Of a DNA stretch of 64,000 nt, positions 1 to 7,621 are shown piece by piece. The notes beneath the pieces were generated by a model. The model saw nothing but the letters and a program-made list of their open reading frames with translations, did no database searches and was not told where the DNA came from. Position 1 is the stretch's first letter. Each line of letters begins with the position of its first letter. The translations under genes were made by a program, and so were the position numbers. Where the stretch lies: positions 124,001 through 188,000 of the forward strand of contig JAEPNV010000009.1 in NCBI GenBank assembly GCA_017643215.1, given 5' to 3'. The DNA is from Roseibium sp. (GTDB lineage: Bacteria > Pseudomonadota > Alphaproteobacteria > Rhizobiales > Stappiaceae).

Positions 1-861
1 CTCGCCAAGCCCGGCGGCGACAATGCCGCACGCATCGGAGGCCCGCGAGGACGTCGCCGGCGGATCGATGGCGATCACGATCCGCTGCAGCGCCTCCGGC
101 GCTGCCTCCACCCGGCTTTGTTCCAGCGCGTCCCTGGACCACAGAGCGTCCGGCCGGTCCTCGATCAGTTCGCCGTTGAGCTCCTGGCGGCCAAGGCGGG
201 TGCCGGCATACCGGGCGACCACCGCTTCCAGAAAGGTCGGCGCCAGGTTGAAGGCGTTGGCCCGGGTCGGCGCATGGCTGAGGACCGTCGTCTTCAGGCC
301 CATCAGCTTTTTCAACAAAGGGATCGGGCGCGGCGTGGTGGTCACCAACTGCCGGGGCTTGTCGCCCAAACGCAACCCAAACTGCAACATATCGAACGTC
401 TCCTCGGCATACCGCCACTTGGCCAGTTCATCGCACCAGGCGAGATCAAATTGAGGTCCGCGCAGGGCCGCCGGGTCTTCGGAGGAAAACACCTGCGCCA
501 CCGCGCCGCTTTGCCATTCCAGCCGCCGCCGGGAGGGGATCCAGGCCGGCCGGTCGCGCCCTGGATGCACCGCCAGAAGCCCGGAGGTGCCCTCGATCAT
601 CACCTCGCGCACATCGGCATAAGTCTCGCCGACCAGCGCGATCCGGCCCGCCGGCCGCGGCCGGGCCCAGGAGTGCCCCGAGGCGTGGGCCCGGATCCAT
701 TCCGCGCCGGCCCGCGTCTTGCCGGCCCCGCGTCCGCCGATCAAAAGCCACAGGTCCCAGTCGCCGGGCGGCGGCATCTGGTGGGCATGGGCAAAGAGCG
801 GCCAGTCGGTCAGCAGGAACCTAAGTTCGTCAGGCGTGAGGCTCTGGAGCGCCGCCTCCAT
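1..861 (-). CDS. GTA/phage-type terminase large subunit (partial, runs off left edge)
   Basis: Packaging ATPase that would drive DNA into the capsid of an RcGTA-like gene transfer agent. The reverse strand is open from an ATG at 861 to base 1 (287 codons). It begins with the conserved stretch LTPDELRFLLTDWPLF, then Walker A GGRGAGKTR at about residues 42-50, Walker B-like DLAWCDE at about 139-145, a TTTPRPIPLLKKL segment near 173-186, and the first nuclease-domain aspartate in IAIDPPATSS near 264-272. The C-terminal nuclease half lies outside the window. The start overlaps the upstream small gene by 32 bp, as in GTA g1/g2 pairs. Family identity is strong. GTA rather than ordinary prophage is inferred from this head-end arrangement. 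Confidence 0.88.
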   Translation of the reverse strand, partial: MEAALQSLTPDELRFLLTDWPLFAHAHQMPPPGDWDLWLLIGGRGAGKTRAGAEWIRAHASGHSWARPRPAGRIALVGETYADVREVMIEGTSGLLAVHPGRDRPAWIPSRRRLEWQSGAVAQVFSSEDPAALRGPQFDLAWCDELAKWRYAEETFDMLQFGLRLGDKPRQLVTTTPRPIPLLKKLMGLKTTVLSHAPTRANAFNLAPTFLEAVVARYAGTRLGRQELNGELIEDRPDALWSRDALEQSRVEAAPEALQRIVIAIDPPATSSRASDACGIVAAGLGE

Positions 862-1378
862 CCGCCCCGCCCTTGCACAGGCCATGAAGGCGCTCCGCAA
901 GCGCTGCGCGCAGGGCGCCCGCGTCGATGGTGTGTTCGTCATCGCGCCGCGCCGCCGCCTCCGCCTGACAGGTCTTTTCCAGGTCGATCACCAGGTCCAA
1001 CGCCCGGGCAAGACCGGCCAGGGTCTTCACCGTCTTGTCGATCTCGCCGACATCGCCGGCCTCCGGCAACAGGGTCTTCAGCCGGTCTTCCAGCCGGTCC
1101 ATCTGCGCCGCGCAGGCCCTGTAGAGCCTTGGGATCATCACCGCCGCCGATGTGCCCGGGTCCGATTTGGCCGCCGCAACGAGCGCCTTGACCGCGTCCG
1201 GATCGGACAGATCCAGGGCGGCCGGTCCGCCGCCGGGCTGTACGGCGTCCTGCCGTGCCCGGCGTTTGGCTTTTTTCGTTTCCGCCTTTTCCGCCCTCAA
1301 AGTCTCTGCCAGTCCCCGGCCGCTCAGCCGCTGCCGCGCGCGCGCCGGTCCGGGTTCTTCGCCATCTTCTTTCGTCAT
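830..1378 (-). CDS. GTA g1-like small terminase / head-end protein
   Basis: A 182-residue protein immediately upstream of, and overlapping, the large terminase. In RcGTA this position is held by g1, the small terminase subunit that recognises DNA for packaging. The N-terminal third is charged and low-complexity. The C-terminal half is predicted helical, with the stretch EIDKTVKTLAGLARALDLVI that resembles g1-type proteins. A Shine-Dalgarno-like AGGTGG lies about 12 nt before the ATG at 1378. The assignment rests on position and this helical signature, not on a catalytic motif. Confidence 0.65.
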   Translation of the reverse strand: MTKEDGEEPGPARARQRLSGRGLAETLRAEKAETKKAKRRARQDAVQPGGGPAALDLSDPDAVKALVAAAKSDPGTSAAVMIPRLYRACAAQMDRLEDRLKTLLPEAGDVGEIDKTVKTLAGLARALDLVIDLEKTCQAEAAARRDDEHTIDAGALRAALAERLHGLCKGGADGGGAPEPHA

Positions 1379-1412
1379 TGACGGTCAAGCCACCTTCCGC
1401 GTTCGCCCGGAC

Positions 1413-1441
1413 ATGAAAAAGGCCGGCGCGGGCCGGCCTCA
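1413..1441 (-). terminator. Terminator-like hairpin in the GTA leader
   Basis: An 8-bp GC-rich stem (arms 1420-1427 and 1432-1439, loop GCGG) is followed on the minus strand by a run of five T. It lies about 35 nt upstream of the first GTA gene and points into it. It could insulate the cluster from upstream transcription or act as an attenuator in the 5' leader. Confidence 0.55.
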
Positions 1442-1500
1442 AACGGCTGACAAACCATTTGGTCGTTCGGTCATCATGCTCGGGCCTGTCCCTCTGCGGG

Positions 1501-1802
1501 CCGGTTTAGATCGTGAGTGCAGACGTATAAATTGGATATTGTTTGGCTTTTCGTTCCGCCACGCAGACTGGACAACCACACCGAAAGGCCGCGACATGGC
1601 CTCTCCCCCCTTGAGGGGGAGATGTCCGCGCATGCGGACAGAGGGGGTGACCCGCGCCATTGCAAACCGGACTCATCGTCACGTCTGAGAGCCTTAGACC
1701 CCCCTCTGTCTCCTGACGGAGACATCTCCCCCTCAAGGGGGGAGAGGGGGTGCTAGCTACCGGTCTCAGCGAAAACCACGGCCACCGAAAGTTAAACCGG
1801 AC
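1501..1802 (+). repeat. ~300-bp composite inverted-repeat element, copy 1
   Basis: The element is bounded by CCGGTTTA at 1501 and TAAACCGG ending at 1800. Inside are two long arms, CTTGAGGGGGAGATGTC near 1610-1626 and GACATCTCCCCCTCAAG near 1721-1737, each next to its own small palindrome (GTCCGCGCATGCGGAC and GTCTCCTGACGGAGAC). A second copy, similar along its whole length, lies in the opposite orientation at 46330-46636. It has no transposase, so it is MITE-like or a RIME-type mosaic element as known in rhizobia. That family name is an inference. Confidence 0.8.
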
Positions 1803-1949
1803 AACACTGGGCATATCCCGATGATCCATAGGCCCTTGAATGACCTGGATCCTCTGGACGTTGCCCGAGGAGGGCGGCGGCGGACCCGGGGAGCGTCCGC
1901 CATCTCTTCGAACGCTGCGGAGCCTTTTGTTGGCACGTTCGTCCCGCCC

Positions 1950-1990
1950 GGTCACCCCGGACGCAGCGCCAGCGGAGATCCGGGGCCGGA
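1950..1990. repeat. REP-like palindrome
   Basis: Arms CCCCGGA (1955-1961) and TCCGGGG (1979-1985) sit in a GTCACCCCGGAC context typical of alphaproteobacterial extragenic palindromes. Related units occur at 4140-4375. Confidence 0.45.
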
Positions 1991-2394
1991 GCCCGTGCGT
2001 GTGCGGCGGCACATGGTTCATGCCGCGGCCCGCGCCAGGACCTGCTCTCAAAACGCAGCCGGCGCACTCCAACGACGTGATCCACCGGCCGGGCGAAATC
2101 CCGAACCAACGCCAGTCGATCAGATGCCAAGGGACGCTTTACGGCACCACACCTGAACGCCCAAAAGAGGCACGCGGCCCCGCCGTACGCGTCTCATCGG
2201 CCACGCGGTCCGCTCCTGATTGAGGTGTTTTGAAAAACTTATCCCCGCGCCGTGGGACCGGGCCATACTGAATCAGCGCCGCTCACCAGCCGCACTTTTC
2301 CGATCATGGCAAAACCCTAGCAGACCAGCGTCACGCTGTCAAGAATATTTTCCTATTTTTTGTACTTTGCGTAGCCATTCGATGGCGTTGTAGG

Positions 2395-2499
2395 ATGCTA
2401 GTCATTGACGAATGGCGAAAAGCCGCCCTCGAAGACAAGTTGGCAGTAGCTGAGTTTTCAGAAGCTTTATGGACGGCGCGGACGGCGTGCTCGCAATGA
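2395..2499 (+). CDS. 34-residue leader ORF, translationally coupled to the DUF3800 gene
   Basis: An ATG at 2395, preceded by TAGG, opens 34 codons (MLVIDEWRKAALEDKLAVAE and onward). Its TGA at 2497-2499 overlaps the ATG at 2496 of the DUF3800 protein as ATGA. The peptide is helical and mixed-charge, with no recognised family. The overlap suggests translational coupling, either as a small partner protein or as a decayed N-terminal gene. There is no database support, and the overlap is the main evidence. Confidence 0.45.
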   Translation: MLVIDEWRKAALEDKLAVAEFSEALWTARTACSQ

Positions 2500-3230
2500 T
2501 TACGGTTTATCTGGACGAATCTGGCACTCATGACAATTCCCCGATTGTCGTTGTTTCTGCATCGTTTGCTCGTCCCAAGGTTTGGCGAGCCTGGGCCGAA
2601 GATTGGAATAAGCAAAAGTCGCCTATTCGCATCTTTCACGCTGTCGATGCGCATAATAGAGACGGCGAATTTGAGGGATGGGCCAGGGAAGACAGGGATG
2701 AATTAGTGAAGCGTATTTTGCCAATCATTCCCAAACATGGAATTGACGCCGTCATATCCGGAATCGACCTTAACGCCCTACGTGAACATCTTTCTGACCG
2801 TCCAGATGTTTTGGAGAAATTCGGCGCGCCTTATTTGGCCTGTCTGCATTGGCTTATTCCGAGCGTGTGTGAAAAAGCCGCAGCCCTTGGTGAGCGAAGA
2901 ATTGCGTTTATTCATGAGGAGAATAGTTTTCAGAAAGAAGCGTTGTGGGTGCTGTCTTTTTTGAGGCGTCGTGGGCTTATGGGTGACCTATCTGCGATTT
3001 TTCGCTTTGGTGGAAAAAAGGATTATCCTCCACTGCAATGCGCTGACGTTATTGCTTATGAAGCGAACAAACAACTTCGCCAAATTGATGGGCCAATGAG
3101 GAAGCCCTGGCTTGTGATGGATCCAAACCAAAAGTTCATGTTTAAGGGATTTGACCGGAATTCGGCAAAAGAATTAGCTTCTGGTCTAATTAGGGAGTTT
3201 GATGAATTAGGTCGGCGCAACATTGACTAG
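2496..3230 (+). CDS. DUF3800 domain protein (RNase H-like fold)
   Basis: A 244-residue member of DUF3800, a family with a predicted RNase H-like fold found mainly in mobile and defence-type accessory regions. The signature opens the protein (ITVYLDESGTHDN, acidic residues D7 and E8). The C-terminal LQCADVIAYEANK carries the conserved late aspartate. The start at 2496 is preferred over 2469 because the family begins directly with the beta strand carrying DESG and because 2496 forms the ATGA overlap. The codon use is AT-rich and unlike every neighbour, which suggests recent transfer. Molecular function is not established. Confidence 0.8.
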   Translation: MITVYLDESGTHDNSPIVVVSASFARPKVWRAWAEDWNKQKSPIRIFHAVDAHNRDGEFEGWAREDRDELVKRILPIIPKHGIDAVISGIDLNALREHLSDRPDVLEKFGAPYLACLHWLIPSVCEKAAALGERRIAFIHEENSFQKEALWVLSFLRRRGLMGDLSAIFRFGGKKDYPPLQCADVIAYEANKQLRQIDGPMRKPWLVMDPNQKFMFKGFDRNSAKELASGLIREFDELGRRNID

Positions 3231-3376
3231 TATGTTATTCGAAGTAATCTTCTTAGAAGAACCTTCCTTTGGGCTTCTTCCACCTAACCTTCTTCTATTG
3301 GGGTGACCAGGACACGGACAGTTTGGAAAGTTGAAAGTTTGTATTTGAGGGCCGCCAGGTGCCATAGGGCTTCCCA
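3231..3376. other. AT-rich spacer of the accessory patch
   Basis: No gene is visible. The stretch is rich in CTTCTT repeats (3248-3297) and joins the DUF3800 gene to the transposase remnant. Confidence 0.5.
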
Positions 3377-3600
3377 TCATTCTCGAGCTGTTTCATAGGT
3401 GAACCGTTTGCCGAGAATGCCTTCAAGGATCTGACCGGCTCGAACCACATCATAAACGGCTATAACAATACGGCGATTGTAGGCGGTGTTAAACTCCGCA
3501 AGATAGCGGTGAAGATGGGCTTCGCCGCAATGCTGATAGATGTCGATCATGCCGCGCTGGAAGGTCGAAAACACGGTCTCGTTTTTGTTGGTTTCAACGC
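3377..3600 (-). pseudogene. C-terminal remnant of an ISXO2-like (IS1595 family) transposase
   Basis: The reverse strand encodes the tail of an ISXO2-like DDE transposase, including FSTFQRGMIDIYQHCGEAHL, then HRYLAEFNTAYNRR and GKRFTYETARE. The same frame continues upstream to about 3600 as ETNKNETV, then identity is lost at the yjbQ gene. The zinc ribbon, the DDE core and most of the protein are missing, so it is inactive. It marks an old insertion at the 3' end of yjbQ and borders the low-GC DUF3800 patch. Confidence 0.8.
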
Positions 3601-4052
3601 ATTTGCTTCGGGCTCTCGGGGCAATTCCCCCACCCCTTCAAAAACTGCGCCGCCACCTGCCTTTTGTGCGTCCCTTCGCGGTGTTCAAAGAGATAAATGC
3701 CCTGCCAGGTGCCGAGGCGCATCTGGCCGTTCATCACCGGGATCGACAGGGAGACCGGCAATAACGCGGCCTTGATGTGGGCGGGCATGTCGTCCGGGCC
3801 CTCGATCGTGTGCGTCAGATATCCCATCAACGGCTCGTCGGCCGACGGCACCAGGCGGTTAAAAAAGGCGGCAAGGTCGGTCCGCACATCCGGATCGGCG
3901 TTTTCCTGAATGAGAAGCGAACAGGACGTGTGGCGGACGAACAGGGTGAGCAAACCGTCCGCCGCACCAACCTCCGTCAGCCACTCAGCGACAGACCCGG
4001 TGAAGTCGGTGAGGCCCGGACCGCGCGTTTGGAGGATGAAATCGGTGTGCAT
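3594..4052 (-). CDS. yjbQ: YjbQ/UPF0047 family protein
   Basis: A 152-residue UPF0047 protein. Members complement weak thiamine-phosphate synthase activity, but the true substrate is uncertain. The core motif RHTSCSLLIQENAD is at residues 40-53, followed by LMGYLTHTIEGPDDMPAHIK and a GQMRLGTWQGIYLFEHR strand. The last dozen residues (WGNCPESPKQMR) fall outside the normal family end and run into the transposase remnant, so the native C-terminus was probably replaced by insertion-derived sequence. The protein is otherwise intact. Confidence 0.88.
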   Translation of the reverse strand: MHTDFILQTRGPGLTDFTGSVAEWLTEVGAADGLLTLFVRHTSCSLLIQENADPDVRTDLAAFFNRLVPSADEPLMGYLTHTIEGPDDMPAHIKAALLPVSLSIPVMNGQMRLGTWQGIYLFEHREGTHKRQVAAQFLKGWGNCPESPKQMR

Positions 4053-4139
4053 TGGCCTGTTTTACGGCGCGCCGCGCCGGGCTGGCAATCGAAAGCGGCA
4101 GACCGTCTATTTGCGATCGCGCCTCAAAGCTGGACGCAG

Positions 4140-4375
4140 CGAGACGGGCGTGACCTTGCAAAGATCCGGGCGCCCCGGTCCCGGGTCTCCGGCCGCGCTT
4201 TTGCCCGGGATGACGTCATGAGCAAAGCTGCCGACGAAGAACGACGCCGTCAGCCCCCCCATTGAAGCGGCGTAACCCTCTAAGATCACACGCTTTTCGT
4301 CATCCCGGCCCCCGAGCCGGGATCGGCGGGCCACGGTCTCCGCCGCGCCGTCCAAGCTTGCGCGGGCCGCGCCGC
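4140..4375. repeat. Pair of REP-like palindromes
   Basis: A GTCATCCCGG-type unit occurs twice in opposite orientation: about 4140-4218, ending in CCCGGGATGACG, and 4300-4325 with stem arms 4302-4309 and 4316-4323. These are characteristic intergenic palindromes between convergent or divergent genes in alphaproteobacteria. No gene is supported between yjbQ and the glycosyltransferase. Confidence 0.5.
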
Positions 4376-4418
4376 GCCTTCAAGATCGCACCCCCAGCCG
4401 AAGCCCGGAGGCCGCCCT

Positions 4419-5729
4419 TTGCCCGAGCCCCCAAAAAACCCCAGGATCCTGATCGCGACACTCGGCTCGCGCGGGGATGTGCAGCCCTATGTGGCGCTCG
4501 CCGCCGCGCTTGCCCGGCACGGCGCGGAGGTGGTGGTCAGCACCGGCGAAGGCTTTGACGCCATGATTGAAACCGCCGGTGCAAGGGCCCGCCCTGTTCC
4601 GATCAACTACCAGATCCTTTTGCGCTCCGAAGACGTGCGGGCCGCCCTGTTCACGTTGCGCGGCAAGATCAGGGCCGCCGGACAAACGCTCGATCTGCAG
4701 CGCCACATTGCCTTGCGCCTCTTTGAGATTGCGCTGGACGAACGCCCGGACCTGATCCTGTTCAACGTCAAGGCGACGGTCGTGACCCTGGCGGCCCGGC
4801 GGCTCGGCGTTCCGGCTTTACCCACCTGCCTGCAGCCGATCCTGTTGCCGACCGGCGCCTTTCCCGTGCCGCTCTTTGCCCTGCCCGATTGGGGCCGCGT
4901 TTGGAACCGTGGCAGCCACCACCTGGCCCACTGGCTGATGCGCGTGGGTCTGAGGCCTTTGCTCAACCGCCTGAAAACGCCGGCAAAAACCGAACTTGCC
5001 GTCCCGGGTGACCTGATCGACGGGCACGCTCCAACCGGCGCTAAGGCGCTGTCGTTTCAGGTTTTTTCCAGGGCCCTTGTGCCGGCACCAGACGATTGGC
5101 CGGACCATGCGGTTTCCTGCGGTTACTGGTTTACCGAGCCGGACCCGGATTACCGGCCGCCGGAGGATCTGGCGGCGTTCTTGGCGGACGGGCCGCCGCC
5201 CGTCTATATCGGTTTCGGCTCGATGCCGAGCAAGGATCCGCAAGAACTGACACGGCTTGCCGTCGAGGCCCTGTCGGCGACCGGCCAGCGCGCGGTGTTG
5301 TCCACCGGCTGGGGCGGCCTCTCGGACGATGTGCCACCCGCGCTCCGCGCCAAGGTGCATGTGATCGACAAGGCCCCGCACAGCTTCCTGTTTCCCCGCT
5401 GTTCGGCGATTGTCCATCACGGCGGGGCGGGCACCACCCACGAAGCGCTTCGTTGGGGCAAGCCGAGCCTGGTCTGTCCGGTCTTCGGCGATCAGCCGTT
5501 TTGGGCCGCGCGGGTCCATGCGATCGGCGCCGGGCCCGAACCGCTACCGCAATCGGAATTGGCTGCCGGCCGGTTGGCGAAGGCCCTTCAGGCGCTGGAA
5601 GACCCGCGGTGCCTTTCCGGCGCACAGGCCGCCGCCCAAATCATTGCGGGGGAACCGGGCGCAGATGGAACGGCCGCCCGGCTGATGGATCTTGAGATCG
5701 CTGTGCGACCGAAAGGCCTGTCTTATTAA
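4419..5729 (+). CDS. GT1-family (UGT/MGT-like) glycosyltransferase
   Basis: A 436-residue GT-B fold glycosyltransferase related to sterol or macrolide glucosyltransferases. The N-terminal domain opens with ILIATLGSRGDVQPYVALA, the acceptor-side signature. The C-terminal donor-binding motif HHGGAGTTHEALRWGKP begins near residue 332 and continues with FGDQPFWAARV. The start is a TTG at 4419 with GGAGG about 8 nt upstream. No ATG-started alternative keeps the SRGDVQP strand. The acceptor could be a lipid or a natural product and cannot be read from sequence. It stands alone, with no biosynthetic neighbours. Confidence 0.85.
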   Translation: MPEPPKNPRILIATLGSRGDVQPYVALAAALARHGAEVVVSTGEGFDAMIETAGARARPVPINYQILLRSEDVRAALFTLRGKIRAAGQTLDLQRHIALRLFEIALDERPDLILFNVKATVVTLAARRLGVPALPTCLQPILLPTGAFPVPLFALPDWGRVWNRGSHHLAHWLMRVGLRPLLNRLKTPAKTELAVPGDLIDGHAPTGAKALSFQVFSRALVPAPDDWPDHAVSCGYWFTEPDPDYRPPEDLAAFLADGPPPVYIGFGSMPSKDPQELTRLAVEALSATGQRAVLSTGWGGLSDDVPPALRAKVHVIDKAPHSFLFPRCSAIVHHGGAGTTHEALRWGKPSLVCPVFGDQPFWAARVHAIGAGPEPLPQSELAAGRLAKALQALEDPRCLSGAQAAAQIIAGEPGADGTAARLMDLEIAVRPKGLSY

Positions 5730-5924
5730 AAAAACACCGACGGGTCGGATTGACCCAATCCGGTTGCGCCCGACTGGCGCATCGCGATAATTCCGGCCCG
5801 CGCACATCTTCGTGCAGGAGGGCAGCCGGGAAATCCTGCCGGTCCGCGACGCCAAGGCCGAGCGGCGCTTGGACCGGCAAGTCGCCGGTTGAACCCCCTG
5901 GCACGACATCCTTGCCAAGGGCCG

Positions 5925-6509
5925 TCACACGAGCCGCGCGCCGAGGCGTTCGGCCTTTTTCAGGAGCCGGTCGCGGTCCTTTTCGTCGGATCCGTGGATG
6001 GAGGCGAACCAGGAATAGGCCTTCATCTTCAACCCGCAAAAATCCAGGATCTGTTTTTGCGTCTGTTTCTTCACGCCCGCGCCGTAGATGAAGCGGAAGA
6101 ACCAGCCCGGTGTGTCGGAGGTCACCAGGACTTCCGAGGTGCGGCCGCTCATCAGCTTCTCCGGCAGGGACTTGCCCTTCACATACTGGAACGTCTTGCC
6201 GGGCAGGAACACCCGGTCGATCAGGCCTTTCAGCTTGGCCGGCATGCCGCCCCACCACAGCGGATGGGCGATGACGAAATGATCGCACCACTCAAGGTCG
6301 GACCAAAACGTCGCAAGGTCCGGTTCCAGCGGCTTGGCGTTTTTGAAACTCGACACGCCGAAATCGGGATCGAACCTCAGATCGGCAAGCTTTAGCACCG
6401 TCACGTCATGCCCTTTGCGCCGCGCCGCAGCCGCATACGCTTCCGCCAGCGAGCCGCAAAAGCTCTCCCTTGCCGGATGTCCATCCAGCACCAACACCTT
6501 CTTTGCCAT
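5925..6509 (-). CDS. NAD(P)H:quinone oxidoreductase, flavodoxin-like fold
   Basis: A 194-residue protein of the NQO/KefF/MdaB type that reduces quinones with an FMN or FAD cofactor. It starts with KKVLVLDGHPARESF and carries HPLWWGGMPAKLKGLIDRVF, the hallmark of this family, at residues 80-100. It is divergent from a TetR regulator. The intergenic DNA holds three near-identical palindromes, so TetR-controlled induction by an electrophile or quinone is the likely regulation. Confidence 0.85.
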   Translation of the reverse strand: MAKKVLVLDGHPARESFCGSLAEAYAAAARRKGHDVTVLKLADLRFDPDFGVSSFKNAKPLEPDLATFWSDLEWCDHFVIAHPLWWGGMPAKLKGLIDRVFLPGKTFQYVKGKSLPEKLMSGRTSEVLVTSDTPGWFFRFIYGAGVKKQTQKQILDFCGLKMKAYSWFASIHGSDEKDRDRLLKKAERLGARLV

Positions 6510-6548
6510 TGATTTTGCTCCGTTTTAGTCTCAGCCGGGATTTAAATA

Positions 6549-6562
6549 TTGACCATGGTCAG
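6549..6562. promoter_or_regulatory. TetR operator candidate 1
   Basis: TTGACCATGGTCAG is a near-perfect inverted repeat in the divergent promoter region between the quinone reductase and the TetR gene, and the first of three copies. Confidence 0.7.
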
Positions 6563-6577
6563 TTTTATTCATTAAAA

Positions 6578-6591
6578 TTGACCCTGGTCAA
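6578..6591. promoter_or_regulatory. TetR operator candidate 2
   Basis: TTGACCCTGGTCAA is the second copy, 29 bp from the first (start to start). Confidence 0.7.
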
Positions 6592-6599
6592 GATTTATT

Positions 6600-6613
6600 T
6601 TGACCGCGGTCAA
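6600..6613. promoter_or_regulatory. TetR operator candidate 3
   Basis: TTGACCGCGGTCAA is a perfect palindrome, 22 bp from the second copy and ending 18 bp before the tetR start codon, where it would block autogenous transcription. Confidence 0.7.
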
Positions 6614-6631
6614 TTTTTTAAAAGAGCCCCC

Positions 6632-7291
6632 ATGGACGCCGATCTGAAACCCCGCAAACCCCAGGCCCGCACGATCGCCACCCGAAACAAAATCCTGGAG
6701 GCGGCGCGCGAGCTTGCACGCGGGCGGGATCTGGAAATCCTGACCGCAGAGGCGGTCGCCAAGGCCGCCGGTGTCGCCAAGGGCACTGTCTTTGCCCATT
6801 ACGGTGACATGGACGGCCTAATGTCCTACCTGCTTCTGGACCGGCTCACGGCGCTTCGGGCGGCGGCCGATCAGGACACCATGCGCGCCAAGGCGGACCT
6901 TGCCGACCCGGTCGGCGCGCTGCTTGCCCGCATGATGGCGCTCATTGGGGTGATCACCGATAGCCAGACCATTCTGCGGGTCTTCATGGACAATATCGGT
7001 GTGACCAAGGGCCATTGCGCACCCGAATTCGTGGCGCAACTCGACGCGCTCGACGCCAAGCTCGCCGGATTTTTAAGGTTTTGGCAGGAGAGCCCGGAGA
7101 TGCAGCCGCGCTTGCGCCGGGACCGGAGCCCGGAGGAAATGCTGGACGCCCTGATCGCCTTCATCCTGCATGGCGCAATCCTCTACCGGTCAGGTCAACT
7201 CATGGATCTTGCGCTGATCGAACAGCGGCTCAGGCGGCACATGGACGCGTTTTTGCTGGCCGGTGACGAGGGTCAGGACTCATTCATGTGA
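6632..7291 (+). CDS. TetR/AcrR family repressor
   Basis: A 219-residue regulator with an N-terminal helix-turn-helix; TAEAVAKAAGVAKGTVFAHY lies at about residues 39-58. The rest is a helical ligand domain without a diagnostic motif. The start at 6632 follows the operator array. Upstream in-frame codons would translate through the operators and are rejected. It probably represses itself and the divergent quinone reductase. Its last seven codons lie inside the terminal inverted repeat of a MITE-like element beginning at 7271, so the C-terminus (GQDSFM) and stop were supplied by the insertion. Confidence 0.88.
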   Translation: MDADLKPRKPQARTIATRNKILEAARELARGRDLEILTAEAVAKAAGVAKGTVFAHYGDMDGLMSYLLLDRLTALRAAADQDTMRAKADLADPVGALLARMMALIGVITDSQTILRVFMDNIGVTKGHCAPEFVAQLDALDAKLAGFLRFWQESPEMQPRLRRDRSPEEMLDALIAFILHGAILYRSGQLMDLALIEQRLRRHMDAFLLAGDEGQDSFM

Positions 7292-7532
7292 TTGAAATGG
7301 CGCTGCGAACGGCAAGGAAATGCAAGGAGAAACGCGGCAAGCGGGCCGGCGGCCCGGTTAAGCGGTTCGACACAGCAGATCGAAGCCGGTCGCGCGTCCC
7401 GTCGGGATATGAGCGATTTGCCCCCTACCGCGCCGCAAGCCCTTGAAAACCGGAAAGTTTCCGGCAAGCTTGCTTCTCGTATCGAAGCATTTTGCTTGCA
7501 TACCATTTCAACCTCACGAATGGGTCCTGACC
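7271..7532. mobile_element. 262-bp MITE-like element with 30-bp terminal inverted repeats
   Basis: The left end 7271-7300 (starting GGTCAGGACTCATTC) and the right end 7503-7532 match as inverted repeats at 26 of 30 positions. The interior has no coding capacity. The left end overlaps the tetR stop. The same GTCAGGACYC terminus is found near 31144 and 46640, which suggests a family. No clear target duplication is visible. Confidence 0.75.
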
Positions 7533-7621
7533 TTCAGGGTCGGCAAGACGGGACCGGCCTGAAGAGGTCCGTCCGGGTAAAATCCCCCTCCCCGATCATG
7601 CATTCCCCGCGCCCTGGCGTC

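Larger units (their letters stand above)
1379..2394. other. Intergenic stretch with repeats, no convincing gene
   Basis: Between the GTA head and the DUF3800 cassette the open frames are mutually overlapping and low-complexity. The stretch holds the leader hairpin (1413-1441), inverted-repeat element copy 1 (1501-1802), a REP-like palindrome (1950-1990) and, after about 2230, a shift to AT-rich sequence that marks the edge of the low-GC insert. Confidence 0.6.

Noticed and set aside
118..1191. Long plus-strand open frame of about 357 codons at the left edge
   Set aside because: It is the antisense of the terminase and g1 genes, with an arginine/proline-rich composition typical of shadow frames in GC-rich DNA.
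2469..2498. Earlier ATG for the DUF3800 gene at 2469
   Set aside because: The DUF3800 family begins at the DESG strand, and 2496 gives the stop/start overlap. The extra residues add nothing.
5740..5924. A plus-strand frame that looks like the tail of a protein (HIFVQEGSREILPV)
   Set aside because: Too short and without a start or ribosome-binding site. It may be decayed coding DNA, but this cannot be shown.
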